The translations under genes were made by a program, and so were the position numbers. A DNA stretch of 64,000 bases from JADJGC01 sp964576925 (GTDB lineage: Bacteria > Zixibacteria > MSB-5A5 > CAIYYT01): NCBI GenBank assembly GCA_964576925.1, contig CAZNWJ010000002.1, forward strand, positions 186,001 to 250,000. Direction: 5' to 3'. This document shows, piece by piece, positions 33,315 through 43,900 of this stretch; position 1 is the stretch's first letter; every line of letters begins with the position of its first letter. The notes under the pieces were generated by a model. It was not told where the DNA came from. It saw only the letters and a list, made by a program, of their open reading frames with translations, and ran no database searches.

Positions 33315-34018
33315 TTCTGGTCCTTTCCCGCCCAAGGCTCCTTGTTCTCCGGTCCGGGATTCTTCTCAACTCGTTCCCTTTCCTTCTTGAGCATTTCCTT
33401 CCTGGGCCCCTCATCGACTTTCTTAAGTCGCCCCCCAGCCAGTTGTTTCTTGGAGTATCGTGTCTCGATGCTCCCAGTGACCCCGTGCTTACGGAAATCA
33501 CCTTCTGCGCCATACTTCTCATATTAGCTAGCCGGTTGATCCCCAGCTGTATTCCCAAGCGGCTTCGGTTCCGCTGAGCCTCCAGTTGAAGCGCGCCCCT
33601 TCTGCATTACCAAATTGACGCCGCCAGCTCCCGCTGTCGACGCACCATGTACCATCAGTGCTGCACTTCCGGTAGCGGCTGGTACGGCCACCACGACGGC
33701 GGAACCACCGGTTCCGACAATCGCGGCACCTTCTGCCAACAGAGTCGCGCCTCCAGAGATCGCCTCCGCGGCACCGCCGATCACACTCGCCGCATCACCA
33801 ATGTCTTGACCGGTATTGTAATCAGATGGCGACTCAGGGACATATATGTCTCTGAGCGAGGTCGCACCGCCGAGGGCGTTGTCTGCGTAAGCGATGAAGG
33901 CACCAGCAAAAATGTCGTATGTACTGGCCCCATCCGGATCCACATTCTTCAGCGGATTGTTCGCACAATACGCTTATGGGCTCAGACCGGGGTAGCTGCC
34001 CGCCGCCGGGTCGAAGCC
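33311..34018 (-). pseudogene. Displaced Rhs C-terminal toxin cassette with two in-frame stop codons
   Basis: One reading frame runs from FDPAAGSYPGLSP to a final TGA at 33311-33313 and matches the junction of the intact Rhs gene (DPAAGKYPGLSPYAYCANNPLKN...). It has no start codon or Rhs core. Two TAA codons break it: 33974-33976, where the intact copy has a Tyr codon, and 33524-33526. Between them lies a glycine/alanine-rich pretoxin domain (aa-rich ISGGATLLAEGAAIVG); after the second is a Lys/Glu/Arg-rich tail of 70 residues with GSIETRYSKKQLAGG, perhaps a nuclease. Orphan C-terminal modules behind rhs genes are known and can replace the main tip by recombination. If the second stop is real, this one cannot give a full toxin. 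Confidence 0.75.
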
Positions 34019-34019
34019 A
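33927..34019. repeat. Rhs junction repeat, copy B
   Basis: This 93-base stretch aligns without gaps to copy A at 35218-35310, with about nine differences by hand in the first 83 positions. It codes for the conserved end of the Rhs core and has the same reading frame, so recombination would fuse the core to the cassette. Confidence 0.85.
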
Positions 34020-34036
34020 ATTGACAAACTACATGC

Positions 34037-34621
34037 CTATTTGATCTCTTCACGCGGGACGACATCAAATCGGATATTGTCGTTCGTCGGAGTCCTAAGT
34101 TCGTTTCCTTTTCGCCACCATTCGACGGCCCCCGGCGATAGGTGAATGTCACGGTACGTGTAAACTCGGCCGTCATCAAGTTTGACTATGGCCATATACT
34201 CCCTGAGGAATGTCTTCTTGAGTAAACGAGCGAGTTGTTGATACCACTTCACGACCGACTGTGCTTGTATTCCAAGGTACTCGTACCAGCCTTTACTAGT
34301 GATTCCGAGTTGACCTACAGTCAACATGTGGCCTTTGAGAATCAGTGACGGAAGAAACTGCACTGCTAATGAGCGTGGAAAGTCGATCTCAGTGCAAAAA
34401 GGAGTCTCCCTGAAGAGAGGTGTTTGCACACTGCTTCTGCCGAAATCCAGTTCCACCAGCTTCTCCGAATCGAAACGAAGATCGCCAGTTTTGAACGGAC
34501 CTGAAATCAGCCGAGAATCAGCGTCACGTCTGCGAATCCAGCACCATGAATCATCACTAACAAAGGTCCTCTCTAACCATTTGCTTTGTTCATCAGGCAG
34601 CATGAAGAACTCGATAGCCAT
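34037..34621 (-). CDS. Putative immunity protein of the Rhs toxin
   Basis: A 194-residue cytosolic protein, following the Rhs stop by 19 bases (ATG 34621; a TTG five codons earlier is the alternative). It has no signal or membrane segment. It is rich in aromatic residues, with segments SWCWIRRRDADSRLISGPF, CTEIDFPRSLAVQFLP and LDDGRVYTYRDIHLSPGAVEWW. The family is unrecognised. Base composition appears more AT-rich than in neighbouring housekeeping genes, usual for horizontally exchanged toxin-immunity modules. The call depends on position and is not tested. Confidence 0.55.
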   Translation of the reverse strand: MAIEFFMLPDEQSKWLERTFVSDDSWCWIRRRDADSRLISGPFKTGDLRFDSEKLVELDFGRSSVQTPLFRETPFCTEIDFPRSLAVQFLPSLILKGHMLTVGQLGITSKGWYEYLGIQAQSVVKWYQQLARLLKKTFLREYMAIVKLDDGRVYTYRDIHLSPGAVEWWRKGNELRTPTNDNIRFDVVPREEIK

Positions 34622-34640
34622 GCGCAAATCACCCAATCTA

Positions 34641-37600
34641 CTACTTTTCTATCGGAACAAAGTGCGTACTTTTTCCGGTATTCTCCAGATCCTGGAGTGC
34701 ATTCTGCTCTCTCGGAAGTGGTTTTCCACTCTGATTAGTCCTTCCCACATTTGTGTAGTGCTTTCCTCCGGCTGGATCTGTTGACTCAATGTCGGGGTAC
34801 CGATAAGCCGACTTCCCTCCAGGAGTGTTTACTCGCTTTTCCGGGCCGCCTCCACCAGCGTCGATTGTATGCCCCTCTCCTTCAAGACGCGAAGCTTCTT
34901 TAGAGATAGCATTTCGATGGTCCATCTTTCCATGCCGCCCCTTCGGCCCCTCTGCTAATTTTGAAGCATCGGTGCCTGCATCAAGACCGTTCTCCGCCAC
35001 TTTCGCCGCATCAACTGCATTGTCAGCGCCCAGCAGAGACTTCGCAGCATCGACTACCTTCGATCCGTGTCTTACAATCCCCGCAGCCGGCACGAAAGGC
35101 ACTATCGCAGATGCTACGTCCAGGGCTAACCAGCCGGCGTTCGACCAACTCGGATCGTTGTACATGTCGACAGCGCTCAGGACGACCGAGGCGACGTCTA
35201 ATCCTGTCTCAACGACCGCCCCATCCGGATCCAAATTCTTCAGCGGATTGTTTGCACAATACGCGTAGGGACTCAGACCGGGGTACTTGCCGGCGGCCGG
35301 ATCAAGCGCCAGGAATCGGCCAAGCTTCGGATCATAAAAGCGCGCGCCATACCAATATAGATTCAGCCCCGCTTCTCTGTCCAGAGGCTTTCCGGTGTAA
35401 CGATAAGATTGCGGCGAGCCGCCAATTTCGGCCAGCGACAGCCCGAAGGCAGAATAGAGATAGCCGCTACGAACCGTTCCACTCGAATCGAGCACAACGC
35501 TGGTCGAGCCCAGGTGGTCGTGGAGATAATACGCCAGTTGATTCAGCGAATCACGCAAAGCGATCCGCGAGGCGCCGGCATAGATGAAGTTCGTGTGTAC
35601 TGCCCCCGCATACGGCCGGCGATACTCCGCGAGAATCTTTCCCTGCCCCCAGACGTAGTACGTCGCGGTTGTATCCGCCTCCATACACCACAGCGAAGCT
35701 GAATCACTCGGTGGCCGCGTTGGCTCGCCCTCTTCACCGCCTTCCCCTTCGCCGGAGCGCTCCTGAGAGCAGTCGACGCGGTAAGGATGAAAATAGCGTT
35801 TGTAGATGCGATCACCGGTTGCACTGTAGGCGTGATGAACACTGTCGATGCCGTATGGAATCTCGACGCTGGCTGCGTACATCCGACCATAGACGTCATG
35901 GTGGAAGGCCGCCTTCTTCCCGGAAAGGCTTGCAACGTTCCCGTTGTAATCATAAGCCAGGGTGTCGTCGCTGGCAGCGTTCAGCATATCTACCACGGTC
36001 AACTTGTTAGTTCCTGCGTGATAGATGTTGTTGAAAATCCTTCCCAACCAGTCCAATTGTGTGGCGATGTTCCCATTGGCATCGTATGTGAACGACTCGA
36101 GTGCGTACTCGCCGAAATGCTTGATCTTCAACCGATCGCTCTCGTCGTAACGATAGCTGAATGTGTTCGCTCCGCCATTGACGGAAATCGTCTGCCCTTG
36201 AAGGTTCCCGTTGTACTGCGGCACAACACCGCTCGGAGGATTCGGAAAGTCATCGTAGTAGATCTGCTCACCAAACACGTCACTGGGCGCTCCTGCCGGC
36301 GATGATGTGCCATTGTTGATGCTCTTCAGCCATCCGCGCTCATTGTAGGCGTAGTCGAGTTGCTGCAATCCCTGTCCCAACCGCACTATCTGCAGTTGAT
36401 CGCGGGGCGTGTAGGACACTTGCGCGTACTTCGTGGAATCGGCGGCCGCCGCACCGCCCACTGCTGTCAGGCGCCCGCGGGCATCGTAGCCGTACTTCAC
36501 CGCCGAGCCATCCGGGTACGTAATCGACTTCAGTTGATCTGCCCAGTCGTAGGTGTAGAGCAGAGTCAGGCTGTCGCCATGAGCTGTGAATGTTGTCAGT
36601 TCGGGGTGCCCCGGCACGATCATCGAGTCGAGGACAGCGTGGAAGTAATCAACCTGGCGGACGATTCGACCGCGCGGATCGTAATGGTAGCGCTCGGCGT
36701 AATGGCAGTGTTTTCCGAAGTCAAACTCCCAACTGAGAGACAACCGTCCTCTGGAGTTTGAAGAAGCTGCCTGATCGTAGAACAGGCGTCGCATCGGAAC
36801 AAGAGTGAAACTGCCTTGAAAGTTCAACTCAAACCCGCTCTCTGCCTCCCTGTCAAGGCCATCGTAAGCGAAGTACTGCTTGACAGTGTAGGCCGGACCG
36901 AACGGCAGACGCAGCATCGGATCTTGCCGCCGAATCAGATTACCGTTCTTGTCGTACTCATAGGTGATCCGCCCATAAGGGGCGCCCGCTTGGTTGCTGT
37001 CCAAATCCGCGGACGACTCTTCGATCAGGCGCCCAAAGGAATCGTAGCGATAGCGGACTTCATCCCCCATCGGCTTGATCACGCGGGTCAGGTTTCCCAG
37101 ATCGTCATAATCGAAGTATGTTGACAAAGGCGTGGAGCCGTCAAAGGTCTGTCTAAGCCGCAGTTTACCGCGAACGTCGGAATACTCCCAAACCGAGTCC
37201 GAGTTTTCATTGATGGTCTTGATACCTCGGATAAGAGAGTTCGGGAAGCTAAACAGGCTCGTCAGCCCCAATTCACCGGCAGTGATCACCTTGTACTCGA
37301 ACCGGCTAGTTGACAGCGCTGGGTCAGGGAAGATCATTGCGGTCTTACGATCGCGATAGTCGTAGTTGCTCAGAGTCCGATGTCCCAACCGATCAACGAC
37401 AAAGACCTCTCTGCCCGCGTAGTCGTACCCGGTCAGGGTACTGTCGTAAGTCTCGTCGGCGTTAAGGGCATCGAGCCGGATTCCACGAGACAGGCCGTCA
37501 AACCAGACGCGATCGGATAGGGATGGTCGAGTCTTGTCGACGCGCACGTGTTGTGTGACGCTGACCGGATTGCTCACAAATTCATCATCGTAGACGTTCC

Positions 37601-40244
37601 GAACCGACCAGGCAGTATCTCCTTCAGTACCGGGCGGCGTGTATCCCCCCGGCAAAGTGATTACCTCAACACGATTCAGGTTGTCGTAGATCACTTCCGA
37701 TCGGTAGCCGTTTGGCTCAACCAACCATCGCAGTCGGCCCCGATCGTCGACTTTGCGGTACCAGAGCAGGGTCTCACGACCGGTATGGCGTTCCATTTTG
37801 AACCAAGAGGGACCTGCACCGGTGAACGATTCCGCGCTCGTTTCCGTGACGACAGTGCCGTCGTGCGTCAGCAACTTGCGGGTGATTGTCTCGGATGCAG
37901 CCGGATATTGATAAAAGGTTGTGTCTTGCCGCGGATCGATGCTCCAGGCTGTCGCGCCAAAGAACTTGGGGTCAAGTGATCCTCCCTTGATGTAGGCATA
38001 GGACGAAACGGTGGAGTCATACTCAATGCCGTCCTTGTCCAGCAAGTAATCGACGTCACGCGCTAACTGGCCGATATAGCCGAGTGGGGACGCGGAGCCA
38101 TAGTATTGGGTCGTCGATCTTCTCAGGCGTCGACCATCAGAGCTACGAACTGTACGTACGCTGTCAAGAAGTCGGGAATTGTAGTAAGAGCTCGACGGGC
38201 TGCTTAACTCCATGAAGACAGTTCTGTAGTAGTTTTCGGAACGAATTCCCCAGGGATCCGTGACGTCCCTGCGGACGAGATTGTTTACAGTGACGTCAGT
38301 TGGATCACCCAGCCAATCATATTCATAGGTCTCAGAGTAGCTGACGCCGCCGTCAGTGGTTATCAGGGAATCAAGCTGGAAAGTGCCGCTGCAAACACCG
38401 CCGGTGGTATCAATGTCCCAGAAATATCCTTTGTGGATAGACGCAACACCATAGGCGTTTGGGTCGCGCTCCTGACTTCCGATCATCTTCAGTGACCAAC
38501 CCCGATCGCGCGAGTTCTTGCTGAAGAGGCCGTTTTCCGGGAAGTACCTGTATGTCAGCTTTCTTTGTAGAACTGGAGGCTCATCTCCTCTGTGCGGACT
38601 GTCCAACGAGTCCTTGCCGAACCATCTATCTGTGATGAAATTGGTATTCAGCTTGATGTGGCAATCGCCGTCAACGCAGCCGCTCCAGCTGAATGTCAAT
38701 GTATCGGTGTTCACGATTTGGTTGACGTCGACGATCTGTCGAGCCGCAGCTACCATATTGAGAAAGAAGGGGTCTCGCCCGAGGAGGTCAAACCACGCTG
38801 ACTTCCGACAAGGAAACTGCGGCGTCAAGCCATCCATGCAATTGTCGGTGTGATCGTAGCTGACGGTGATCGTATCTCGGGGCAAGAATTCAGAGTTTTC
38901 GCCCCACGCGGTTGCCGGATCAGCTAAATAGCTGACAATACGATGACCTCCGTCGGGGTACCGAATGTTCCAGATCCGCCAGGGTTGGAGGGTATATGAG
39001 GCCCCCGCCTCCCGATCAGCGGCGTCGCAGACGTTGAACTGTCGAGAGGCAACGTCGAAATTCATGTTTGTAAAGGTTCGGCGATAGGTACGATATCTGA
39101 ACTCCGTATTGCGCAGCGCGGGATCGATAATCCACCAGACTTGACCTCGGTTGGCTTTAAAAGACGGGAGCCAACTCACCCCCCGACCCGATGAGTGCGG
39201 TGTGTGCACGCCGTCGGCAAAGTAAATCTGATACAGACTTGAGCCGTCATATGTAAACTCGACTCCCCCAGTGGTTCCGAAGTTCCAGTCGTCCCAATCA
39301 AGCTGTATCTCGCCGATTGCATCCAAAAACGGACGACCCAGCACGTTGGCGCCGTTGAAGGTAAAAGCGTAATGAAGTGACAGCACATGACCCATTTGAT
39401 CCGAGAAGGAGACCGGTAAGAGAATCCGGGGATAGTCAATTCTGCTTTTCGGAAAACCTTCACTGCAATCGAGGTTTGTTCGATACGTTGGCTGGTACAC
39501 CTGGAATTTGACTTGGGTACCATCGGCCTTAAAGAGCGTGAAGTAGCCATATTGAGGATCTGACAGTCCCCACAGGTAGCCTCGATCCGCATCGTCCTTT
39601 GAACACGTGCTATATTCGCCTCCAATCATAAAGGCCGGTCCGTCAATTCCAGTGTCGAGACTATATAGCTCCTTGATGCTTCCGTCCTCCATCATGATGC
39701 TGATGACCCCATTCGTGGCTCCGCTCGCTGCGATCCGCCGCCGATAACACTTGTGGTAACCTTCGATGTGGGCTGCGATATCATCAGTGTATGAGGCGTC
39801 AGCAGTGAAACTGGTATCTGCTTTCCAGGTAACAAGCTCATTCTCGAAATTGAAGGTCTGAACAGCCACGCCGTTGACAGAGATTATCCATTCGGGCAGA
39901 TTGATGGGAGTCTGCATGATACCGTTGAGTCCTGAGCGCGCACCGAAGGCAGTGTGGCTAACATTGCCGTTATAACAGAGCTTCAAGTCGGCATGAATCC
40001 CGTTTTCCGAAAGCGGCACGTAGAACAGGCGTTGAGTGTAAATCAGATTGCCGTTGAAATCGTTGATGACTTCGTTACCGGATAGACTAAATGAGTTGGA
40101 CTTCAAATAGCCCCTTTCGTTGAACATCCCGGAGGCATCCTGAATGTTTTCAAGCCGGCTGGTGTCTTCCGTAAATGCCTTTGTAGAAAGAAAAAGAACC
40201 TTCAACGCTAAAATTAAACGACTTAAAGCGACTCTGGAAAACAC
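34641..40244 (-). CDS. Rhs/YD-repeat polymorphic toxin with Sec signal
   Basis: An 1867-residue protein from GTG 40244, 5 bases after AGGAGG. An N-terminal hydrophobic signal segment (LILALKVLFLSTKAFT) is followed by an 800-residue beta-rich region with many aromatic residues, then YD/Rhs repeats from about residue 870 (YDNLNRVE, YDYAGREV, YDSFGRLIEESS, YDKNGNLIRR, YAYNERGWLKS, YDANGNIATQ). The Rhs-associated core (WYGARFYDPKLGRFLALDPAAG... NPLKNLDPDG) closes the cocoon near residue 1675. The last 190 residues are the variable toxin: a hydrophobic segment, then GRHGKMDHRNAISKEA, GGGGPEKRVNTPGGKSAYRYPDI and NVGRTNQSGKPLPRE. RYPDI...NVGR recalls PD-(D/E)xK nucleases, but this is a guess. No PAAR domain is present, so delivery by a Sec-dependent route is likely. 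Confidence 0.88.
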   Translation of the reverse strand: MFSRVALSRLILALKVLFLSTKAFTEDTSRLENIQDASGMFNERGYLKSNSFSLSGNEVINDFNGNLIYTQRLFYVPLSENGIHADLKLCYNGNVSHTAFGARSGLNGIMQTPINLPEWIISVNGVAVQTFNFENELVTWKADTSFTADASYTDDIAAHIEGYHKCYRRRIAASGATNGVISIMMEDGSIKELYSLDTGIDGPAFMIGGEYSTCSKDDADRGYLWGLSDPQYGYFTLFKADGTQVKFQVYQPTYRTNLDCSEGFPKSRIDYPRILLPVSFSDQMGHVLSLHYAFTFNGANVLGRPFLDAIGEIQLDWDDWNFGTTGGVEFTYDGSSLYQIYFADGVHTPHSSGRGVSWLPSFKANRGQVWWIIDPALRNTEFRYRTYRRTFTNMNFDVASRQFNVCDAADREAGASYTLQPWRIWNIRYPDGGHRIVSYLADPATAWGENSEFLPRDTITVSYDHTDNCMDGLTPQFPCRKSAWFDLLGRDPFFLNMVAAARQIVDVNQIVNTDTLTFSWSGCVDGDCHIKLNTNFITDRWFGKDSLDSPHRGDEPPVLQRKLTYRYFPENGLFSKNSRDRGWSLKMIGSQERDPNAYGVASIHKGYFWDIDTTGGVCSGTFQLDSLITTDGGVSYSETYEYDWLGDPTDVTVNNLVRRDVTDPWGIRSENYYRTVFMELSSPSSSYYNSRLLDSVRTVRSSDGRRLRRSTTQYYGSASPLGYIGQLARDVDYLLDKDGIEYDSTVSSYAYIKGGSLDPKFFGATAWSIDPRQDTTFYQYPAASETITRKLLTHDGTVVTETSAESFTGAGPSWFKMERHTGRETLLWYRKVDDRGRLRWLVEPNGYRSEVIYDNLNRVEVITLPGGYTPPGTEGDTAWSVRNVYDDEFVSNPVSVTQHVRVDKTRPSLSDRVWFDGLSRGIRLDALNADETYDSTLTGYDYAGREVFVVDRLGHRTLSNYDYRDRKTAMIFPDPALSTSRFEYKVITAGELGLTSLFSFPNSLIRGIKTINENSDSVWEYSDVRGKLRLRQTFDGSTPLSTYFDYDDLGNLTRVIKPMGDEVRYRYDSFGRLIEESSADLDSNQAGAPYGRITYEYDKNGNLIRRQDPMLRLPFGPAYTVKQYFAYDGLDREAESGFELNFQGSFTLVPMRRLFYDQAASSNSRGRLSLSWEFDFGKHCHYAERYHYDPRGRIVRQVDYFHAVLDSMIVPGHPELTTFTAHGDSLTLLYTYDWADQLKSITYPDGSAVKYGYDARGRLTAVGGAAAADSTKYAQVSYTPRDQLQIVRLGQGLQQLDYAYNERGWLKSINNGTSSPAGAPSDVFGEQIYYDDFPNPPSGVVPQYNGNLQGQTISVNGGANTFSYRYDESDRLKIKHFGEYALESFTYDANGNIATQLDWLGRIFNNIYHAGTNKLTVVDMLNAASDDTLAYDYNGNVASLSGKKAAFHHDVYGRMYAASVEIPYGIDSVHHAYSATGDRIYKRYFHPYRVDCSQERSGEGEGGEEGEPTRPPSDSASLWCMEADTTATYYVWGQGKILAEYRRPYAGAVHTNFIYAGASRIALRDSLNQLAYYLHDHLGSTSVVLDSSGTVRSGYLYSAFGLSLAEIGGSPQSYRYTGKPLDREAGLNLYWYGARFYDPKLGRFLALDPAAGKYPGLSPYAYCANNPLKNLDPDGAVVETGLDVASVVLSAVDMYNDPSWSNAGWLALDVASAIVPFVPAAGIVRHGSKVVDAAKSLLGADNAVDAAKVAENGLDAGTDASKLAEGPKGRHGKMDHRNAISKEASRLEGEGHTIDAGGGGPEKRVNTPGGKSAYRYPDIESTDPAGGKHYTNVGRTNQSGKPLPREQNALQDLENTGKSTHFVPIEK
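35218..35310. repeat. Rhs junction repeat, copy A
   Basis: The end of the intact Rhs core, coding for DPAAGKYPGLSPYAYCANNPLKN and onward to DPDGA. Its partner copy B lies at 33927-34019 at the head of the displaced cassette, about 1.2 kb away in the same orientation. Confidence 0.85.
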
Positions 40245-40358
40245 GGTTACCTCCTTTGATAGCCTGCCATACTGGTCGCACCTTTTTCAAACCCTGCGGT
40301 AGGTTTTCCATGGACTTACCGCGAACCAAATCAAGAATGAGCCGCCGGAATTATCTTG

Positions 40359-40751
40359 TCAATCACATATTGGATATTGTTGCCGCCAATGAGCTTGCAG
40401 GACATGATTTGCAGCCCGATTCGCTTGCACCTCTTTAAGGCGAGCCTCGTTGGCTGCCTTGGCGAGCTCGATTTCGCGAGTTCTCAGGCTCAACAATTTC
40501 GCGGCCACAATGTCCGCAGCGAGAGCCGTCAAATCATGGTCGAAATGTGACGATCCCGGGTCGACCGCAACTCCTTCCAGGAGCAATACGCCAAGCTTCA
40601 TACCCGTGCAAGTCAAAGGGAGAGCCAATACGGTATCACGCGAAGCTGTGCCGCCATTGTTCGGAATTGCTCCTGCGGATTTGAACCACACAATCTCCTG
40701 ACAACGATAGGCCCGATCAATGGCGCCCAGGACATCGGCGCTCGTGGACAA
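40359..40751 (-). pseudogene. Remnant of a GAF-domain protein
   Basis: The frame codes for 130 residues that look like the second half of a GAF domain (RDTVLALPLTCTGMKLGVLLLEG, FDHDLTALAADIVAAKLLSLRTREIELAKAA), the last part being the linker helix that normally leads to a kinase or cyclase. The first codon is a TTG with no ribosome site, the frame is closed by a stop 51 bases earlier, and no output domain follows. I read it as the relic of a larger signalling gene. It could also be a short real protein. Confidence 0.4.
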
Positions 40752-40940
40752 ACCCGTTTCAGCTGCATCATAGCGAACAGCAAGATTGACACTCCATTAT
40801 AGCAGCTTCGGATTCAAAGCAGTGCGTACGCTTCGTGCCTGCAGACCAAAGTCATCGGTGAGAGATAATCGATCGAATCGTAATGGTAGATATCGCGAAA
40901 CCAAGCAGCCCCAAGGAGACTACGCTGTTTACTTCGGAAA

Positions 40941-43900
40941 TCAACGCAACAATATCATGGTCTTTACCCGGGTCGCACTCGAAGTCTCAAGCTTGTAGAA
41001 GTAGACTCCTGACGCAGCCGGTTCCGCCTCATCATTTTCGCCATCCCATGAGACCTGCAAGCGTCCGGCCTGACGATAACCACTGAGTAGCTTCCGCACT
41101 CTCTGGCCCTGGACATTATAGATAGTCACGTGCACGAAGTCAGGATGCGGCAAGTCAAATTCAATGAGCGTTTCAGGATTGAAGGGGTTGGGATGATTCT
41201 GATAGAGCACCACGGATGATGGCAACGCATTATCAAGCGAACCCCTGATTTGCTCGATCATCTCAATCAGTTCAGTGCGACCCTGGCTGTCCGGGCAATC
41301 CAGGAGGGCATCGTAAATCAGGTCCCACTCGGCGGCTTCCAATTGAGCTGCAAGAACCGGGAGGCCGACCGGAGAATGCGCTTTTCCTACTGCTGCGATG
41401 TCTCTCAACCAATTCTCTGCTACGCCACAAATGTCGTTTTCACCAATGGCGCCGTCGCCGTCAGCGTCGGCATAGATCACCGCGTAGGGCTCCCATAGGC
41501 TGCCGGCAAGAACGACGCGCGCTAACTGACGATACCAGCCAAGTCCCTGAGCCGCCCGCGGCGGGCCCTGCTTGCCGAAGTGTGTGCCGATCGGAAGAAC
41601 ATCGCGTTCGTCCACAATTCCGTTATGATCGGTATCCCCTGGCCAGATCGCCGCTCCAGTCACAAAGGTGCGGACTGTATCGGTCCCGCGCAGCGGCAAT
41701 CCGTCGGCCGTTTGTAACTCCGAATCCAGATGGACAATGATCGAGTCAAGCTCGCCGAATTCCTGCGTTTCCGGCGGGAGAATCTTCAGAGTTGTCTTTC
41801 CGTCATCGACGCTCGCTGTTTTCGTACACTCGGTACCACTCTTCGATTCGACTGTCACCGCATCAGTGAGTATTTTGGCATCGATGATTCCATTGAATGA
41901 CATCGTGATCGGTTCATCGATCTGAACGCTCGTCAGGAATGGGGGGAGCAGCAACGCCAGTGACTTCCCCGCCAGCACGGCGACCTGAATCTCTCCCCCG
42001 TTTGATTCGAGATTGATATGTCCCCAGTGATAGCCGGCGGCAAGTTGAGAGGTGTCGGATATCACGACTATGATGACTTGTTCGTCAGCCGGGAGTACTC
42101 CGGAACTTGGCGATATCGTGAGCCAGGGAACATCGACCTCGCCGGACCATTCGAGATCCGCTCGTCCCGGATTGCTAACAGCGAGATGTGCATCACCACT
42201 ATCGATCGCAAAGCGTAAGGTATCGAGTTGAACGGCCAGTATAGCCCCCGGAGACACTGTGATCTGAATCTCAGCAGTGTCGGAGAGAGTGCCATCAGTC
42301 GCCATTAACGCCACAACATGGTCGCCAGTCTGTGCTTGTACTGGCGTAAACGTGATATGTCCGACACCGCTTCCTGCATCGAGAAAGACCGCCCCTTCAG
42401 GCAATCCCTGCGCACTTAGAACTGGTGCGTTCCCGTCTGGATCGTTTGCTCTCACTTCGTGAAGCAAAGTTTCACCGACCTGGACGCTTGTATCGCTGGC
42501 AACTGCCCAGTTGGGAGGACGATTGACATTTGTGACGGTTATCGTCACGTTCTCCGACGCGGTCAACTGGCCGTCGGAAGCCTGGAAGGTTACCAGATGC
42601 ACGCCGCTTTGCTCGAAGGATGGGGTCCAGGTGAAGGTGCCTGTTCCATCGTTGTGATCGCTGAAGTCGGCACCTGCCGGAAGATTCAAGGCACTCAGCG
42701 CCGGAACAGTTTCATCCGGATCTGAAGCCTGCACGAGAATCGAGACAAGCTCCCGCTCAGCCACTGTCCGGTCTGCTATCGGCTCAATGATCGGCGGCAG
42801 ATTGCTGCCCAGCACCACGATCGACATGTCTGCGGTGTCGTGCAGTTCTCCGTCCGAGGCAATGAAGACAACTGAGAATGAGCCGGCCTGTCCAAAGTCA
42901 GGGCTGAACTGAAATGTCCCTCTGCCGTTTCCGTGATCGGCAAAGGATGCATTGGCTGGTAGATTGTGCGCGGTGAGCAAGGGCGTCGTGCCGTCGGGAT
43001 CAGTTGCCGAGACGACCCGGACAAGTTCCTCACCTTCGAAAATCGTATCGTCATCGACGCCAGCGAAGATTGGAGCACGATTTGTATTCGTCACTGTGAC
43101 GCGCATTGACGCTGAATCGGAAAACTCGCCATCGCTCGCAATGAAGAGAATGTCGTATGATCCAGACTGGTCAAAGCCGGGGCGGAAAGAGAATGTACCG
43201 CTGCCGTCTTCGTTATCGTCAAACGTGGCATTCGCCGGCAGTGTCGCCGCGCTCAGGATCGGAATCGTCTCATCGGGGTCGGAGGCAAGAATCCCCATCA
43301 AAAGGGGCTGGTCTTCGGAAATTGTCGTATCTGATACTTCCGATAAGATTGGCGGCTGGTTGAGTGTGCAGCCGACATCATACGCGCCCATCCCGCCGCA
43401 ACCACTGTGGGTGGCCGCACACGGTGAAGACGCAGCTATCGTGAATTCGCCGTTCGTCGCGTCGCAGAATAACGGATCGTGGGAGATATTCCCACGGGCG
43501 CCTAGTTGCCCGGCCAATTCACCAATCCAATTTCCGCCCGTATTGCCGAAGAGATCGGTACAGCTAATCGTAGGCGACAGAATGCCCGAAGCGTCGTCTA
43601 TCCCCGGCCCCGCTGTGGAGGAAGCAATAATGCAGCTGGACAGCGTGATCGGTCCGACGAAGTTGCCCTCCACATTTGCGTAAATCCCCGTCTCATTATT
43701 GGCAAACGTCGAATGCGATATTCCCAGAGTTCCGACCTGGGCCAGGTAGAGTCCGCCTCCGTTGGCGGCCTGATTGCCGCTGAAAAGACAGGAATCAATC
43801 GAAACAGTGTTTTCCTCCGACCAATAGATGGCAATCGCTCCGCCATTATTGCTCGAGAGATTGTTGACGAATCGGCTGCTGCGAACAGCCAACTCGCTTT

